Shown piece after piece: positions 11,253 to 25,300 of a stretch of DNA of 64,000 nt. A program made the translations under genes and the position numbers. Each line of letters begins with the position of its first letter. Position 1 is the first letter of the stretch. The stretch comes from Nematostella vectensis (taxonomy: Eukaryota > Cnidaria > Anthozoa > Actiniaria > Edwardsiidae), in assembly GCF_932526225.1 (NCBI RefSeq), contig NC_064037.1, positions 10,646,203 through 10,710,202 of the forward strand, written 5' to 3'. The notes beneath the pieces are model-generated. The model searched no databases. It had not been told where the DNA came from and was given only the letters and a program-made list of their open reading frames with translations.

Positions 11253-13151
11253 CCAGGGGCTGAAGGCGCTAGTTACAAGATGGTTCACTAAATACCCTGC
11301 TACTAGGAAATGAATGTTGGGTTGAAAACAAAATAAAACTTTCCGATACTTTGCTATCATTCCTGCAAGGCCAAACACTTTAGATCGCTCGTTCGCTTGC
11401 TCAAAGAAACTTGTTTGCAACATATCGTTTGCATTAACGTTTCACATTTGTTGCGTTTTCCAAATCGACTGGCTACAGTTTAAATCGCGCCACAAGAACA
11501 CCCATTTTCGGGATACCGGATCAACGAACTCTTGAACATCGATATTATGATATATATTTATGCTCTTTTGGTTCTAATACATAATGCCAAATGGAAGGTG
11601 AGGTATCGAAAAACTCCACGAGCCTCTTCATATTTCTGCTGGGTGCCCGAAAATATAGATTAACCTTGCGACAAGTTTACTTATCTTTATTCTTATTACA
11701 CATTGAAAAAATAGGTAGGCAGTTGGTCTTAGAACTATCATTCGATGTCATTCGGCCGTTGCACTGTATCTTGAAATAGGTCTAACACATTAACTTGACC
11801 ATCAGGCACGTTTGCATATGACACCTTACACTGCGCACACCCTCAGGTCACGCGCCATCGTGTTCTATTTCCACTCTGTTGGATCAGTTCTTATGGCAAA
11901 ACCTGTGCTTGGACTTAAACTCCGTATTAGATTTTCATTGATCTTTTATTGAACCAGTGGATTATAAGTGGTATGGGAGCAATCGTCTATAATATTATTG
12001 TTCTGTTTCCATCATCCGTCAGTTTAGTTTTTTAGCCAAAAGAATTGCAAGCTAGAATTCAAAGTCATATGGACATTGGTGTATGGATTTATATTGAGGA
12101 AGAAAATAATTAAATGCTCCCTTCCCGGCTCTTGTTGTTAGTTATAATGGTAAATCAGAGTACAACGTCATTCAGACAAAGTTTACAAAGTTCACTTGAA
12201 GAGAAAAAAAGACAAATAATCTCGACCGAAGCTCGTCAAATTTGAGTTACAATTGATTCAAATCTATTTTGTTAGTAACATTTTCAATTTTTACAAAAAA
12301 ACACACGGAAAAAGCATAGATTTTAGGGTTTAGAAGCTAAAGATATTATTTCGCCTTATGCGCGACGCGAAAAGCGAGAAGTTATTAGAAGGGACCGGTA
12401 TTTTGGAAACTAGAGCCAGCTCCTTTCGATTTCAAGGAACGCCTGTCATTGATTTTTCGCGAAGTGAAATTTCCATATTCTCTGTTTATCGATTTCTCGT
12501 CGACAGGGTTACTTCACAGTTATCAGAGGGAATTTCCTTGTGACGAGAGGAGTCAGGGTTTGATGTGACAAAGTAGAAATCGCCACGGGAGTTATTTGAA
12601 TGACATTTGAATGAGATCGATTGTTCTATCTCCGGACGTAGCGCCAAGAGTGCTTTGAGGCCGTTGCCATGGGATTTTGTAAAATGATAAAGGACTTGCT
12701 CATTAGATGCTCATTAGCTTGAGGCTGTGGTTATCAATTTATATAATAAATTTAAAACGATTTGCGGATTCCAAGACTCAAAGGGAAAATACCTGGTATT
12801 GATGGGAGTTTGGCTCGACAAAGATTTGATTTCGCGTGCCGGTAATGATGGACGTCAGGTTGTTGTTTAGAAGTCTATTCATTGCTTGAAAAGTAGTAAA
12901 ATTGCAATCTATATCTGATCATAACTCCGCCATTACGAGAGAGTCAATTTAATTCGTTGGTATATATATATGGTCTTGGAGTATCGATATGAGCCAGGAC
13001 TAAACAAGGTCAAGACAAATTTTACGCTTGTTGCATTTACAAATCACTGCATCGAGCTTGCTGAAAACTCAAGTGGGAGTTATCTACATCAATTAGGAAT
13101 CAATACTGGAGGTTATAGCTGGGTTGTTATCTGAAGATTTGGCTTAGTTAA
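11253..13151. other. Intergenic region, phosphatase to coiled-coil gene
   Basis: AT-rich and without convincing genes. It holds one dispersed repeat copy (12003-12110) related to 3285-3395. An open frame near 12358-12543 resembles nothing I know. Confidence 0.5.
12003..12110 (+). repeat. Dispersed repeat related to 3285-3395
   Basis: CATCATCCGTCAGTTTAG, then a CAAAAGAATTGCAAGC segment and GGATTTATATTGAGGAAGA, match the interior of the TIR element at 3166-3524 with scattered substitutions. The terminal inverted repeats were not found around this copy. Confidence 0.7.
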
Positions 13152-16100
13152 ATGTCCCGTATAAGAACAGACCTCCGGGCCACTGTGCCGAGGAGACACT
13201 CGCCAACTAAGTTCCCTCCAGTAAAAACAGGATGGGGAAGATCGCCCAGCAGTACCTCAATGGGACACGAACATGAATGGGCCACTGATATGGTCATTGG
13301 ATTGCAAATGAAAGCTGGCTCCCCTCCTAAAGAAACTCGACAAACAATCAGTCCTGCACCAAGAGAAGAAGTCACAACAATGAAGCCCGCAAAAAGAACT
13401 TCTGTACCAAATACTATCAATGTACAGCAAATAGAAACCTTGAAACAAGAGGTGCATAATCTAAAACAGCAGCACCAAGGCTATCTAGACCGCATTGCTC
13501 AACTTGAAAAGGAGATAGAGGTACAAAGGGTTTACATATAGGGGTACATAAGGGGGGGGGGGGGGGGGGGGTCTTCAGCTTAATACAATATGCTGGACCC
13601 CAAAATGCTGGACCCCTTGTCATACTGATATACTACTACCCTCTCGGAGAAGAAATGGTGAACTTGCCCACATCAAATCCTGAGTGCAGGCCTGGGAGGG
13701 GGGGGGGGTATATAGATATCATAAGCCTTAGATACATCAACACATTAGCCCTAGAATACCACAACACAGCCCTAGAAAAAAAATAGATACGTTAATTATT
13801 TATACTGCCTATTCATTGGGTTGAGGTTAAGATTAAAGTGGTTAAGATTGAATTACTGTAATTTCCCCCGGGATTGGATGAGAAAATATGTTTTTTTCAA
13901 TCCCAGCCTCATGGCTTCTACCGCTTGCTTATTTGTTTTTTATTTTTTCTTCTTTAATTCTATTTTGAACAGAAATTAAAAACAAAGAATGCAGCACAGC
14001 ACAAGACAATAGAAAACTACAAGACTGAAGTAAAAATAAAAAACACCAAAATTTCAGAACTTGAAGAACAAATTAAAAACTTTCAACAGCAGAAATTGAA
14101 GTCTCAGAGTCACGAGTCAGACAATGCTAAAGAAATTGAAAGACTAAAAGCTGCTCTTGAAGCAAAGAACAAACAAATGTATGATTTAGAAGAAATTGTT
14201 AGGTCCTCAGCAGAGAAAATGGAACAAATGAAGAAAGAGTTTGAAGATGAAAAACAGAGGATGCAAAAAGAGGTAACCCTAGTGGGAGTGTAGTACTCCA
14301 TACCTGTCAACTCTCCCGCATTAGGATTTTGGACCCGCTCTCCTGCATTAAGCACCAAATCTCCTGCTTTTTAGCAATTTAGCAAAACATTATATAGATA
14401 TTCATCGTTTTGCCTATTTTAAAACAATAATTCCCTTCTATAGCTTTATTTATCTAGCCCCTCTTGAGATCTATAAGTGGATTTGTTCGCGAGAGCTTTC
14501 TATACGCAAATCCCTGCAAGTTATTCCCACCCCTCCCCCAAAAAAATAAATATACCCCCCCTCCCCCCAAAAAAAATAATAATTCCCAAGCCTTGAGATT
14601 TTCAGAGGTTGACAGGCTGGTACTCTGGGTTTCAGTTGAGAACCCAAGAGGATCTAGATTGTTCTATTAACTAAGCCTTTGTTTACTGTATATTAGTTTG
14701 AAAAAAATCTAGAAGAGTCAGCTGCCAACTTCAAAATAGAGATAGCTGAAAAAGATGAGAAATTGAATGTGCTCAAAATGCGCATGGCTGACGCACTTAA
14801 AGATAACTCCAGGTGAGGATGAAGAGTAGATCTAATATATCGAAATATAGGGATGCACTATTAAAGGTGGTGGTAATATTTTTAGGGCTTGATATATGTT
14901 TTAGCCATAAGTGTTGTGAAGGATTTTTTTTGTAATAAACCAAAATTTGGTATTCTTGCCTGCCAAAGTTTCGTCTTTGTTAAAGGGCAGCGTCATGGCA
15001 CTGCGCATGTCTGGAGTCAGTTCTTGTTGTACTCTTTAATTGTCTACAAACAGTTGAACTTTAAGCTGTCAATGCCTTGTTTAAATAATATGCAATATTT
15101 TATTGAAAAATATGTTTATTGACAGTTTGTGGTCATTCCCTTTGAATTTAAGTCTCCCACATGTACCAAAGGCTCATCAGTCAATATTAGAATTTGACTG
15201 AAATTCATTGTGTCTTGGCCGGAAAGCTATTGCAAAGCTCTTACCACGACACTGCCCCTTTAATACCTTCTCAGGGCAGCAATTTGGGTATGTGCTTTAG
15301 AGATTTGAATGATTTTTTTGTGCAGATTGGGGGGGGATGATAGAGTAGTCCTCAGGGGGAGGATTGAGGCCTGTATGGTGTGGGAGTTGTTAAGGAGGCT
15401 AGAGGCCTGGATGGTGTGGAAGTTGTTGAAGGAGGGTAGAGGCCTGGATGGTGTGGAAGTTGTTGAAGGAGTGAAGAGGCCTGGATGGCGTGGAAGTTGT
15501 TGAAGGAGACTAGAGGCCTGGATGGTGTGGAAGTTGTTGAAGGAGGGTTGGGGCCTTGATGGTGTGGAAGTTGTTGAAGGAGGCTAGAGGCCTGGATGGT
15601 GTGGAAGTTGTTAAAGGAGGCTAGAGGCCTGGATGGTGTGGAAGTTGTTGAAGTAGGGTAGAGGCCTGGATGGTGTGGAAGTTGTTGAAGGAGGCTAGAG
15701 GCCTGGATGGTGTGGAAGTTGTTGAAGGAGGCTAGAGGCTTGGATGGTGTGGAAGTTGTTGAAGTAGGGTAGAGGCCTGGTTGGTGTGAAATTTGTTGAA
15801 GGAGGGTAGAGGCCTGGATGGCGTGGAAGTTGTTGAAGGAGGCTAGAGGCCTGGATGGTGTGGAAGTTGTTGAAGGAGGGTTGAGGCCTGGATGGTGTGG
15901 AAGTTGTTGAAGTAGGGTAGAGGCCTGGATGGTGTGGAAGTTGTTGAAGGAGGCTAGAGGCCTGGATGGTGTGGAAGTTGTTGAAGGAGGCTAGAGGCTT
16001 GGATGGTGTGGAAGTTGTTGAAGTAGGGTAGAGGCCTGGTTGGTGTGAAATTTGTTGAAGGAGGGTAGAGGCCTGGATGGTGTGGAAGTTGTTGAAGTAG

Positions 16101-17792
16101 GGTAGAGGCCTGGATGGTGTGGAAGTTGTTGAAGTAGGGTAGAGGCCTGGATGGTGTGGAAGTTGTTGAAGGAGGCTAGAGGCCTGGATGGCGTGGAAGT
16201 TGTTGAAGGAGGCTAGAGGCCTGGATGGCGTGGAAGTTGTTGAAGGAGGCTAGAGGCCTGGATGGCGTGGAAGTTGTTGAAGGAGGCTAGAGGCCTGGAT
16301 GGTGTGGAAGTTGTTGAAGGAGGGTTGAGGCCTTGATGGTGTGGAAGTTGTTGAAGTAGGGTAGAGGCCTGGATGGTGTGGAAGTTGTTAAAGGAGTGAA
16401 GAGGCCTTGATGGTGTGGAAGTTGTTGAAGGAGGCTAGAGGCCTGGACGGTGTGGAAGTTGTTGAAGGAGGGTTGAGGCCTTGATGGTGTGGAAGTTGTT
16501 GAAGGAGGCTAGAGGCCTGGATGGTGTGGAAGTTGTTGAAGGAGGGTTGAGGCCTTGATGGTGTGGAAGTTGTTGAAGGAGGCTAGAGGCCTGGATGGTG
16601 TGGAAGTTGTTAAAGGAGGCTAGAGGCCTGGATGGTGTGAAAGTTGTTGAAGGAGGGTAGAGGCTTGGCTCTCTTTACAATAAAACCAAAAATTCACAGT
16701 ATAATGAAATGTAACCAATTGATCATCAGCTGGTTTGTTAATTTAAGGGAGAGACAACACCAACTGGAGGAATTGACTCGTGAGCTGAAGCGAGTTACTG
16801 AAGAAACTGATGTTTTGCGCTCAAAAATACATGCTGCAAAACCTACTCAACAGGTAAGGCGTGCGATTAAGTACATTAATCCAACTAGACATCTATCTTT
16901 CTGCATATTTAGATCCATTTCCATGTTTAGTGTTTTTGGGTGGCAGTTAAAATCCGTCTCACAAGTGGGATCATTAATCGTCGAACAAAGAACATCAGAC
17001 TCATAGCCTCGCTTTAATACAAAGAGACGACGCATGCACATTCACCCAATGAAAAAAAAAACAGACAGACAGAAAACACATTGAATGCATATATTCATTA
17101 ATATATACCCCTCAGACTGATGCCTGAGTATCTTGATATCATTGTGTTTATTTTGCATTTATGAATGCTTGGGCTTGTATGGCCGGCCGGTACAGGCCGG
17201 TTAAGGGGTCAATGGGTTAAATCTTTTATGCGCACAAGCGACGGTAGCAATAGAGCAATTTTAGCAATGACAACGGCAACGCGAACGGAAATTGCAGAAA
17301 ATAAAATGCTCTCTGTCTGGTACGGCCGTTTTTCTCAATATGAACGCATTTTGGGGTCACGTTCTTCCCGCCGTAGCCGTCGTAATTGCTTACGTTGCCT
17401 CATGTTATCTGGGTCTTTGTTATACTACCACTAGTACAAGTAAATCAACAATCTTCTCTCTCGCAGACTTACTGTCAGAACTGTCCTGAGCTCGAGAAGC
17501 AAATACAGGCGAAGATACTACAAATAAGGGATAAGGACGTAGCTCTTGTTGAGCTGCAGCGGTTGTGTAATAAGATGGAGAAACAACTCGTACAACAGGT
17601 ATAGCCCGTGTTGGCAAAATCAGCCGGTGTTTTTTTTTTCCTGACACACGCTTTTCGTAGAAAACATATAAGCGTTGAAATATGATCCTTAGCCTTGTCC
17701 AGAGCCTGTCTTTGATTTGTATGTCTGCGGGGTTTTTTCAGGATGAGCTTCTTCGTCAATGGGCAAGAAGCAAAGGAAAGGATATAAGATAG
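13152..17792 (+). CDS. Coiled-coil protein of unknown function (6 exons)
   Basis: Coding exons: 13152-13520, 13973-14272, 14697-14812, 16748-16853, 17467-17598, 17742-17792. All junctions are GT-AG in phase, giving 357 residues. The first ~85 residues are basic, Ser/Pro-rich and probably disordered. From about residue 90 to the end the protein is nearly continuous heptad-rich coiled coil (Leu/Lys/Glu/Gln), including ELEEQIKNFQQQKLK, a KAALEAKNKQM stretch, and a CQNC pair before the last coil. It ends in DELLRQWARSKG and a short basic tail. No transmembrane or catalytic motif is seen. The pattern suits a cytosolic, centrosomal or ciliary scaffold, but I cannot assign an orthologue. The start is the first ATG of the first exon; an untranslated exon upstream is possible. 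Confidence 0.8.
15340..16665. repeat. 37-bp minisatellite in a coiled-coil gene intron
   Basis: About 36 tandem copies of a 37-bp G-rich unit built on AGAGGCCTGGATGGTGTGGA then AGTTGTTGAAGGAGG. Variant units (GGAGGCTAG, GTAGGGTAG, GGAGTGAAG, GGAGGGTTG) occur in blocks, indicating local block duplications. The array fills much of the intron between exons 14697-14812 and 16748-16853. Confidence 0.95.
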
Positions 17793-19217
<1,425 letters not shown>

Positions 19218-20651
19218 TCAGGCTATGCGAGGCTTGACAGTCTTCAAGGAAGACTGCTTCCCTATGTGTAGAAAGTAAGAGCCGCATAAATTATCTATAT
19301 GCCTTTTCGTTCGCAATATTTCGGCATATATAAACACCGCTAAATCCACAGGATACTCTTCGTAAGTCATATAAAGAAACCGGGCCAAATCGGCTAAATC
19401 TTTCCCCTTGAATAAGTTCCCTATATTCATATGATAAGTGGTCTTCAGGAATACCCAGTCAAAATGCCTCTTCGCGAAGATACACCGTCTGATTTTCTCA
19501 ACAAATGGGCCATCTTCGGGCGGCGAGTCGTCTTCTAGCTGTAAGTAGTACTTGCCCATTCCACTGCAATACCCCATCAAGAAAGCCTGATCAACCAAGA
19601 GCTTAGAGCGCCATCTCACACGCGCCTCGCTGTCACCATGGTTAAGGGGAAGACCCTCTAATGGCGGATAATAGGAGTCCGGTGCCTCGATCACATGAAG
19701 TCTGTTCATGGCGATGTGTGTCTGAAACTGCTGTGCCAGTTGTTCTTGGAGATTTCTTCGCTTTTTTGGGTCTCGGTCTGCTAGGTGAAGGACGACTAGG
19801 ACATCTTCGGGGCTCTCTATGTTAGCGAAAACCCTGTCGAGTGTATACCTCAGGTAGGAGACCTGATGGGTGTGGTTCCCGCCTCTGTATACAGTAGGGA
19901 CCCCGATCGTTAAGAACTCTGTCAAGAAACAAGCGAACCCATGCTCATATCAGTGCTAAGCCATTAGAGCCATTAGCAGGGATTTGGAAAAATTTCGATC
20001 GCCCAAAATATATACACTGCTACAGCAAGAGTCTGCCCTGAAGAAGTCTTATTAAAGACGAAAATTTGGCAGAGTCGATTTCCAGTTTTTGGTGTATTGT
20101 ATTCATTGTTCTGGTACGAGATCGCGACAGTTTGGGCTTTTTGATTCTACTGCTACAGCAAGGGATTTCTTCGTCACATATAATTCGAAACGTGCGAGTC
20201 ATTTTTTTTTTTTTTTTTTTTTTTTAAAAGCGGAAAAACGTATTTCGCATGACTTTTGGAGCATTTCATTCAAGATGGCACCCGTCATTTCTTTTTTTTA
20301 ATCGTAAGGGCGGGCATAGCGGAAAAAGGTATTGCGCATGCGCATGACTTTAGGAGCATTTCATTCAAGATGGCGGCCGGAAAGTAGCGAAATCTTGAAG
20401 TAAACTGTATGTGTCTAAAGCAGTCAGTAGATTATTCTAATTTTGAGCGGCCAATGTATAAATTGGACCTTACTTACTTTTGCTTGTGAGAGGCTTCCCC
20501 AGCAATCTGACTGCATCTTTGAAGATGACTTCACTTCCGTTATAAGAGCACGTGACCACACGCTCATTGTATGACGTATCGAAAGGTGATTGGTTGGAGA
20601 ATGATTGACATCTCTCCGTTGTATCGCCTTCGACTTTAGCTGGGTACTCAC
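19218..20651 (-). CDS. MGAT4-like N-acetylglucosaminyltransferase (GT54), 5' part missing here
   Basis: Two exons on the minus strand, 20651-20478 and 19918-19218, join in phase to give 290 residues ending in a stop. The second exon begins FLTIGVPTVYRG and contains VLVVLHLADRDP, SYYPPLEGLPLNHGD, RVRWRSKLLVDQAFLM and YYLQLEDDS. These match the GnT-IV (GT54) core, and LEDD is the expected metal/nucleotide-binding acid cluster. By family, it adds beta-1,4-GlcNAc to the alpha-1,3-mannose arm of N-glycans in the Golgi lumen. The product stops shortly after the HSSL-like GKQSSL segment, so it lacks the C-terminal domain of vertebrate MGAT4A/B and in this resembles short MGAT4 forms. The 5' exon here starts after an acceptor in phase 1, so an upstream exon encoding the cytosolic tail and signal anchor is needed (see 28676-28860). 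Confidence 0.85.
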
Positions 20652-20770
20652 CTAGAAGAAATAGAAAATAATGTCAGTGAATTCCTTTTTTTTTGTAATT
20701 TAATATGTTTTACTGGCCTTAACTTAAAGGCCAATTACAACCAAGCAATATATCACTAAAATGTGTTGAC

Positions 20771-21200
20771 TGAGGGGTCGTCCACACTGACATGGATCTA
20801 AAAGTATCCGGATTCGTTTCGCCGAAAACGCATCACTTGATTTGCGTCCACACTATCGTTTCCGCAGCGTGTTCGCCAGGATCCAGCCGTCCACACTAAC
20901 ACGGATTCAAACGTCAGAAAACGCTGAAAGTTACTACGTGACGTCATTTTAATGACATGCGCATGTTCATAGCAGCAGACGCGCCTGCGATATGACGCCA
21001 TCGTTTTCATTTTGATACGGATTCGACCGTCCACACTACAGACCAAAGTATACGGATTCATTTTGATTTACTTTCGACAGCGTTTTCAAAAGTATCCGGA
21101 TTCGCTGGATCCGACACTTTGTTAGTGTGGACGGAAGGCCTAAACGTATCAAAAAGTATACGGAGCCAAACGAATCCGTGTTAGTTTGGAGGGCCCCTTA
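20771..21200. mobile_element. TIR MITE-like element with 'GTCCACACT' arms
   Basis: The left end, AGGGGTCGTCCACACTGACA at 20773, is matched in inverted form by the right end TGTTAGTTTGGAGGGCCCCT (21180-21199). Sub-terminal blocks such as AAGTATCCGGATTCG and CCGTCCACACTA also recur in both orientations. There is no transposase. The element lies directly upstream of the known MGAT4-like exon. Confidence 0.8.
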
Positions 21201-21638
21201 ATAAAATGTTTGTACGGATAGAATTCTAAACTTAATTGACGGAAGTGGGAAACTTTTTCAGAATTTTGTTAAGGAATCGTTGGCTCTATTGCAAAAGTTA
21301 TAGAAATTGGGCTACAAATGTAGTTTATTTGTGTACTACACAATTCACGTCGTTAGAAAATCCCCGTTTACAAATCACGTAGCATTCACGGGTCACAAAT
21401 TATTATTTGTTGATTTCACGAAATGGAAAACGAAATCGAAGCAAATCACGGAAATAAGCTTACCGACTAATATATAGATTAAGGCATTGTCTTAGGCATT
21501 GTTGTCTTAGGCTTTGCCGGAGCTCTAAACCACCAAATCTTTGATTATTTTAGCTTAATAATTCAAGAAATATTATTATATTTCTGTTTTTGACGACGTC
21601 AACGATTTCACAGATCACGCAGATGTTTCTTATTTTGA

Positions 21639-21693
21639 TGACGTCAGCATATTTTGCTTCTAGTGACGTCATTGATGACGTCACATTCACGTG
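21639..21693. promoter_or_regulatory. Cluster of CRE (TGACGTCA) sites plus an E-box
   Basis: Perfect palindromic TGACGTCA occurs at 21639-21646, 21664-21671 and 21676-21683, followed by CACGTG at 21688-21693. A near match (GACGACGTCA) lies at 21592-21601. CREB/ATF and bHLH factors bind such sites. The target gene is unknown; the nearest coding exon is the MGAT4-like exon 1 kb away. The cluster could also belong to a repeat end. Confidence 0.4.
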
Positions 21694-22328
21694 ACCATAT
21701 TAGAGCAGCCCCCTTGACACCAACATGATACCTGCCGAGTTCCGTTTTGAAACAATGTTTCTTTCAAGAGATTTGTTGTGAATGCTTTTGAAATTCGCGC
21801 CATTTTCCCAGTGTCAATCAGTCCTTTTTGCTCCAGCCTCCACTCAATTTGTTACTGTGGATAGTAGATTCAACCAAAAGAACAGTCGCAAAACAACACC
21901 CAAATATAGAGACCAAAGCCACAAGTTCGTTCTTTGAGTCGATCCATAAGCGAGTGCAACGGCCATTTGCAGTGGTGGCGAAATCCTTTTTGAGACCGAA
22001 GCACCCTGTTCAACATAGGGCTTTCTACAGGAGACGAAGGTCGACTTAAGAGAATTAAGGATCAACAAAAAGATTGCAAATTCCGTCTTGGTTCATCAAA
22101 GGAAACCTCAACGCCACAGAAATCCGATTTGCTTGAAGCACTTCTCAAGAACCTCGAGTAATCAACAACTGATATGTATATGTTCCTCCCTCCTTTCAAG
22201 CAACTCAACCCTTCAGTCCTTTTAAATAGCTTTCGATTAAATTCATCGGACTGGCGTCCGATGAATTTATCTATTCACTAAGTCTATTCTATTTAAAAAA
22301 ACGAAAGGGAAGTGTTCGTTTTGTAGTT

Positions 22329-25300
22329 TTGTTTTTGATGGCCATAGATTATATAAACGAAATAAATAGTGCGGATAACCTAAGAAAGGTCGTAGAGCGA
22401 TTACCGTATTCATGGATAATCAAGTGGCTTGACCAAGAGGCTGGGGCGAGGCCTAGAATCCATCACATTTCAAAGTTTGTTTCGGACAAGGCTAGAGCAG
22501 CAAATGACCCGGTGTTCAGAACTGTGTGTAGAGACTCACCAAAAGGTTCACAAAGGAAACAAACCAAGGTTCACGGGTAATAAGAACAGGGCAGGCACAC
22601 CTAGCGCGAACAAGGGTAGCACACATAACACTCACGGGGTTGCGAATGATCAGCTAGAGTCAGGCGATAAACCCGATTTGAAAGCAGACGTGAAAGCGGG
22701 CTATGAGGCGCGCGATGAGCAAGTGAAGTGCAGGCTGTGCGCATTTCTTAACGTGTAAGGAGTTTGCGAACAAGTCTTATGAAAATCGCCTTTCCTTTGT
22801 TCGACGCGCGAGGCTTTGTTATAACTGTTTCAAGGGTGGTCACATAGCGCCGAGATGTAGGCGGGACAGCGCGTGTCAGAGAGACTGTTTCACTTTGAAG
22901 CACCATTCCCTGTTGCACCCCAAGAAGTCGGAAGGCGCAGAAAGCAATCCTGCCGACACGAAATCCGGAGAAGGCGCCGGTTCCAAGATTACATCATTCC
23001 CTAGCAACTCCGGTTAATGCAGTACAAGTACGACTGGCAACAGCAAGGTGCGGTTGAGGATAGTACCGGTAAGGCTAAGAGGACGACAAGGACGCAGTGT
23101 TGCAACATACCCTCTATTCGACAACTGTGCGATACAAGTCTTGTGGAGGAGCTTGGAATCGAAGGAGTGGAGCGATCGTTCTTTCTTACAACGCAAGAGA
23201 AGAATGATAGTGCGAAGACGGGTTTGGAGGTGAAGATGAAAGTAGAATCAATCGACGGTGCTGAGAAGTTAGCCATCCCGAAGGTGTGGACGGTGCGAAA
23301 GCTGAACGTTTCAGCTAGTAGTATACCGACTGATCGGGACACACAGAACTGGGACCATTTACAGGCCTGAAATCGACGACAAAGAGATACGTCTGCTCAT
23401 CGGAGGCAACGTGCCCGAAGCATTCTGGGTGCTAGAAGAGAAACGGGGCGGCAGAGGCCAACCGTATACATTGCTTTCATTGTTAGGATGGACACTTCTC
23501 GGTCCAACGGAGGAATGCTCGACAGAGGCCTATGGCGGTAGCGTTAACTTCGTTCGCCTAGACGAGTCAGAGGTGGAAGGTGATGACCCTTTATTGAGAA
23601 AGCTAGAGATGTTCTGACAATCGGACTTTGTAGATACCAGTGGAAGACAAAGGAGCCTTAGCGAAGATAGAGAGTTAGGATAGTGGACGGGCATTATCAG
23701 ATGTCGTTGCCATGGAGAAAGGAGCCTCCCTATCTCCCTAATAGTAGACCGTTAGCCGAACGTAGACTCTGGTCGCTAAAGAGATTCCACGCCGATCAGG
23801 AGCTTTTCGACATGTACACGACTGCTATAGATGATTATGTTGCGAAGGGATACTCGAGAAGGTGCCCAAAAGAAGAGTTAGAGGCCTCTGGCAAGCCGTT
23901 GTGGTACTTACCACACCATCCGGTCGCACATGCTCAGAAAAAAGGGCGTGTGCGCATAGTATTCGACTGCGCGGCTAAGTATAAAGGCACTTCATTGAAC
24001 GATCAGTTATACCAGGGCCCGGATCTGACTAGCAATCTGACCGAGGTGCTAACGACATTGACTTGACAAAGGAGCCTGTCGACTACAGAATGGAAGTACA
24101 CATATTTGGAGGAACGTCTTCACCATTCTGTGCAAACTATGCACTGCGACGTACTGCAAATGATAACAAGGAAGACTTTGAACCAGAAGTCGTGAGTTCA
24201 GTGAAGAAGAACTTACGTGTTGAGACAGAAGGAGCGATGAAGGATGCTTGATTTGGACCTGGACGAAGATGAGCTACTCCGAGAGAGGACACTGGGCGTC
24301 CAGTGGAATGTAGAAACTGATGTTTGAGTACACGGTCAGTCCCAATGAGAAGCCCTTCAGTCGTCGCGGTATACTCTCGGTTACGAGCTCGGTTTTCGAT
24401 CCGATAGGATACCTGGCTCCAGTGATACTGCCGGCGAAATTGCTGCTTCAAGACTTGTGCATAATTGGATACGGATGGGATGACACCGTTGGAGACGCGG
24501 AAGCGCAGAGATGGAAGGCTTGGCTCGAAGAGCTACCGACGTTGTCAGAAGTCAGCTTCGAGAGATGTTTATGCCACCGGAATTTGGGAGAGTGAAGAAT
24601 GTCCAGTTACATCATTTTGCTGATGCGTCGTCGTACGCTTACGAAAATCCCGCCGATGATGTGAGCCGCGGTTTAACACCGGACCAGCTGACGAGTAGTG
24701 AGAGGTGGTCCAAAGGCCCAGCGTTCTTTTGGATGCCAGAGACGGGTTGGCCAGAGCAACCGACCACTCTGCCCAGACTGGCCCTTGATGACCCAGGGAA
24801 CCGGGAGTGAGTCTAGACGACGTCTTCAAGCGCTACTCGTCATGGATAAAGTCGAAGAGAGCAGTGGCCTGGCTGTTGAGATTTAAGGAGTATCTCAAAA
24901 AGAAGACACAAGCGTTCCAAAGGAAGCAGTTCAAGGAAATCTCACATGTGAGGAAGTCAAGTGCGCTGAAGTAGAGATAGTCAAGTATATTCGGAGACAG
25001 GAATTCGGAGAGATAATCGAATTCCTGAATAAAGTGAAGAGAAATGGTGTGAGAGACCAAGCGAAACGAGTCCTCAAAGAAACAGGTCCTATACACAAGC
25101 TGAGTCCAGTTCTAGACGGAGGGCTGCTAAGAGTCGGAGGAAGGCTAGAAAGAGCACCTGTGGGGTACAAGTTCAAACACCAGATGATCCTTCCGAGGAA
25201 GCACCACGTTACAGAGATTATACTTAGAGAGTGTCACGAGGATACATCACACATGGGCAAAGAGTACGTATTGTCAAGGTTGAGACAGAGGTACTGGATT

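Noticed and set aside
21828-22068. Basic 73-codon frame upstream of the BEL/Pao gag as a recombinase or capsid gene
   Set aside because: The composition is suggestive but no motif could be identified, and it is not in frame with the gag segment.
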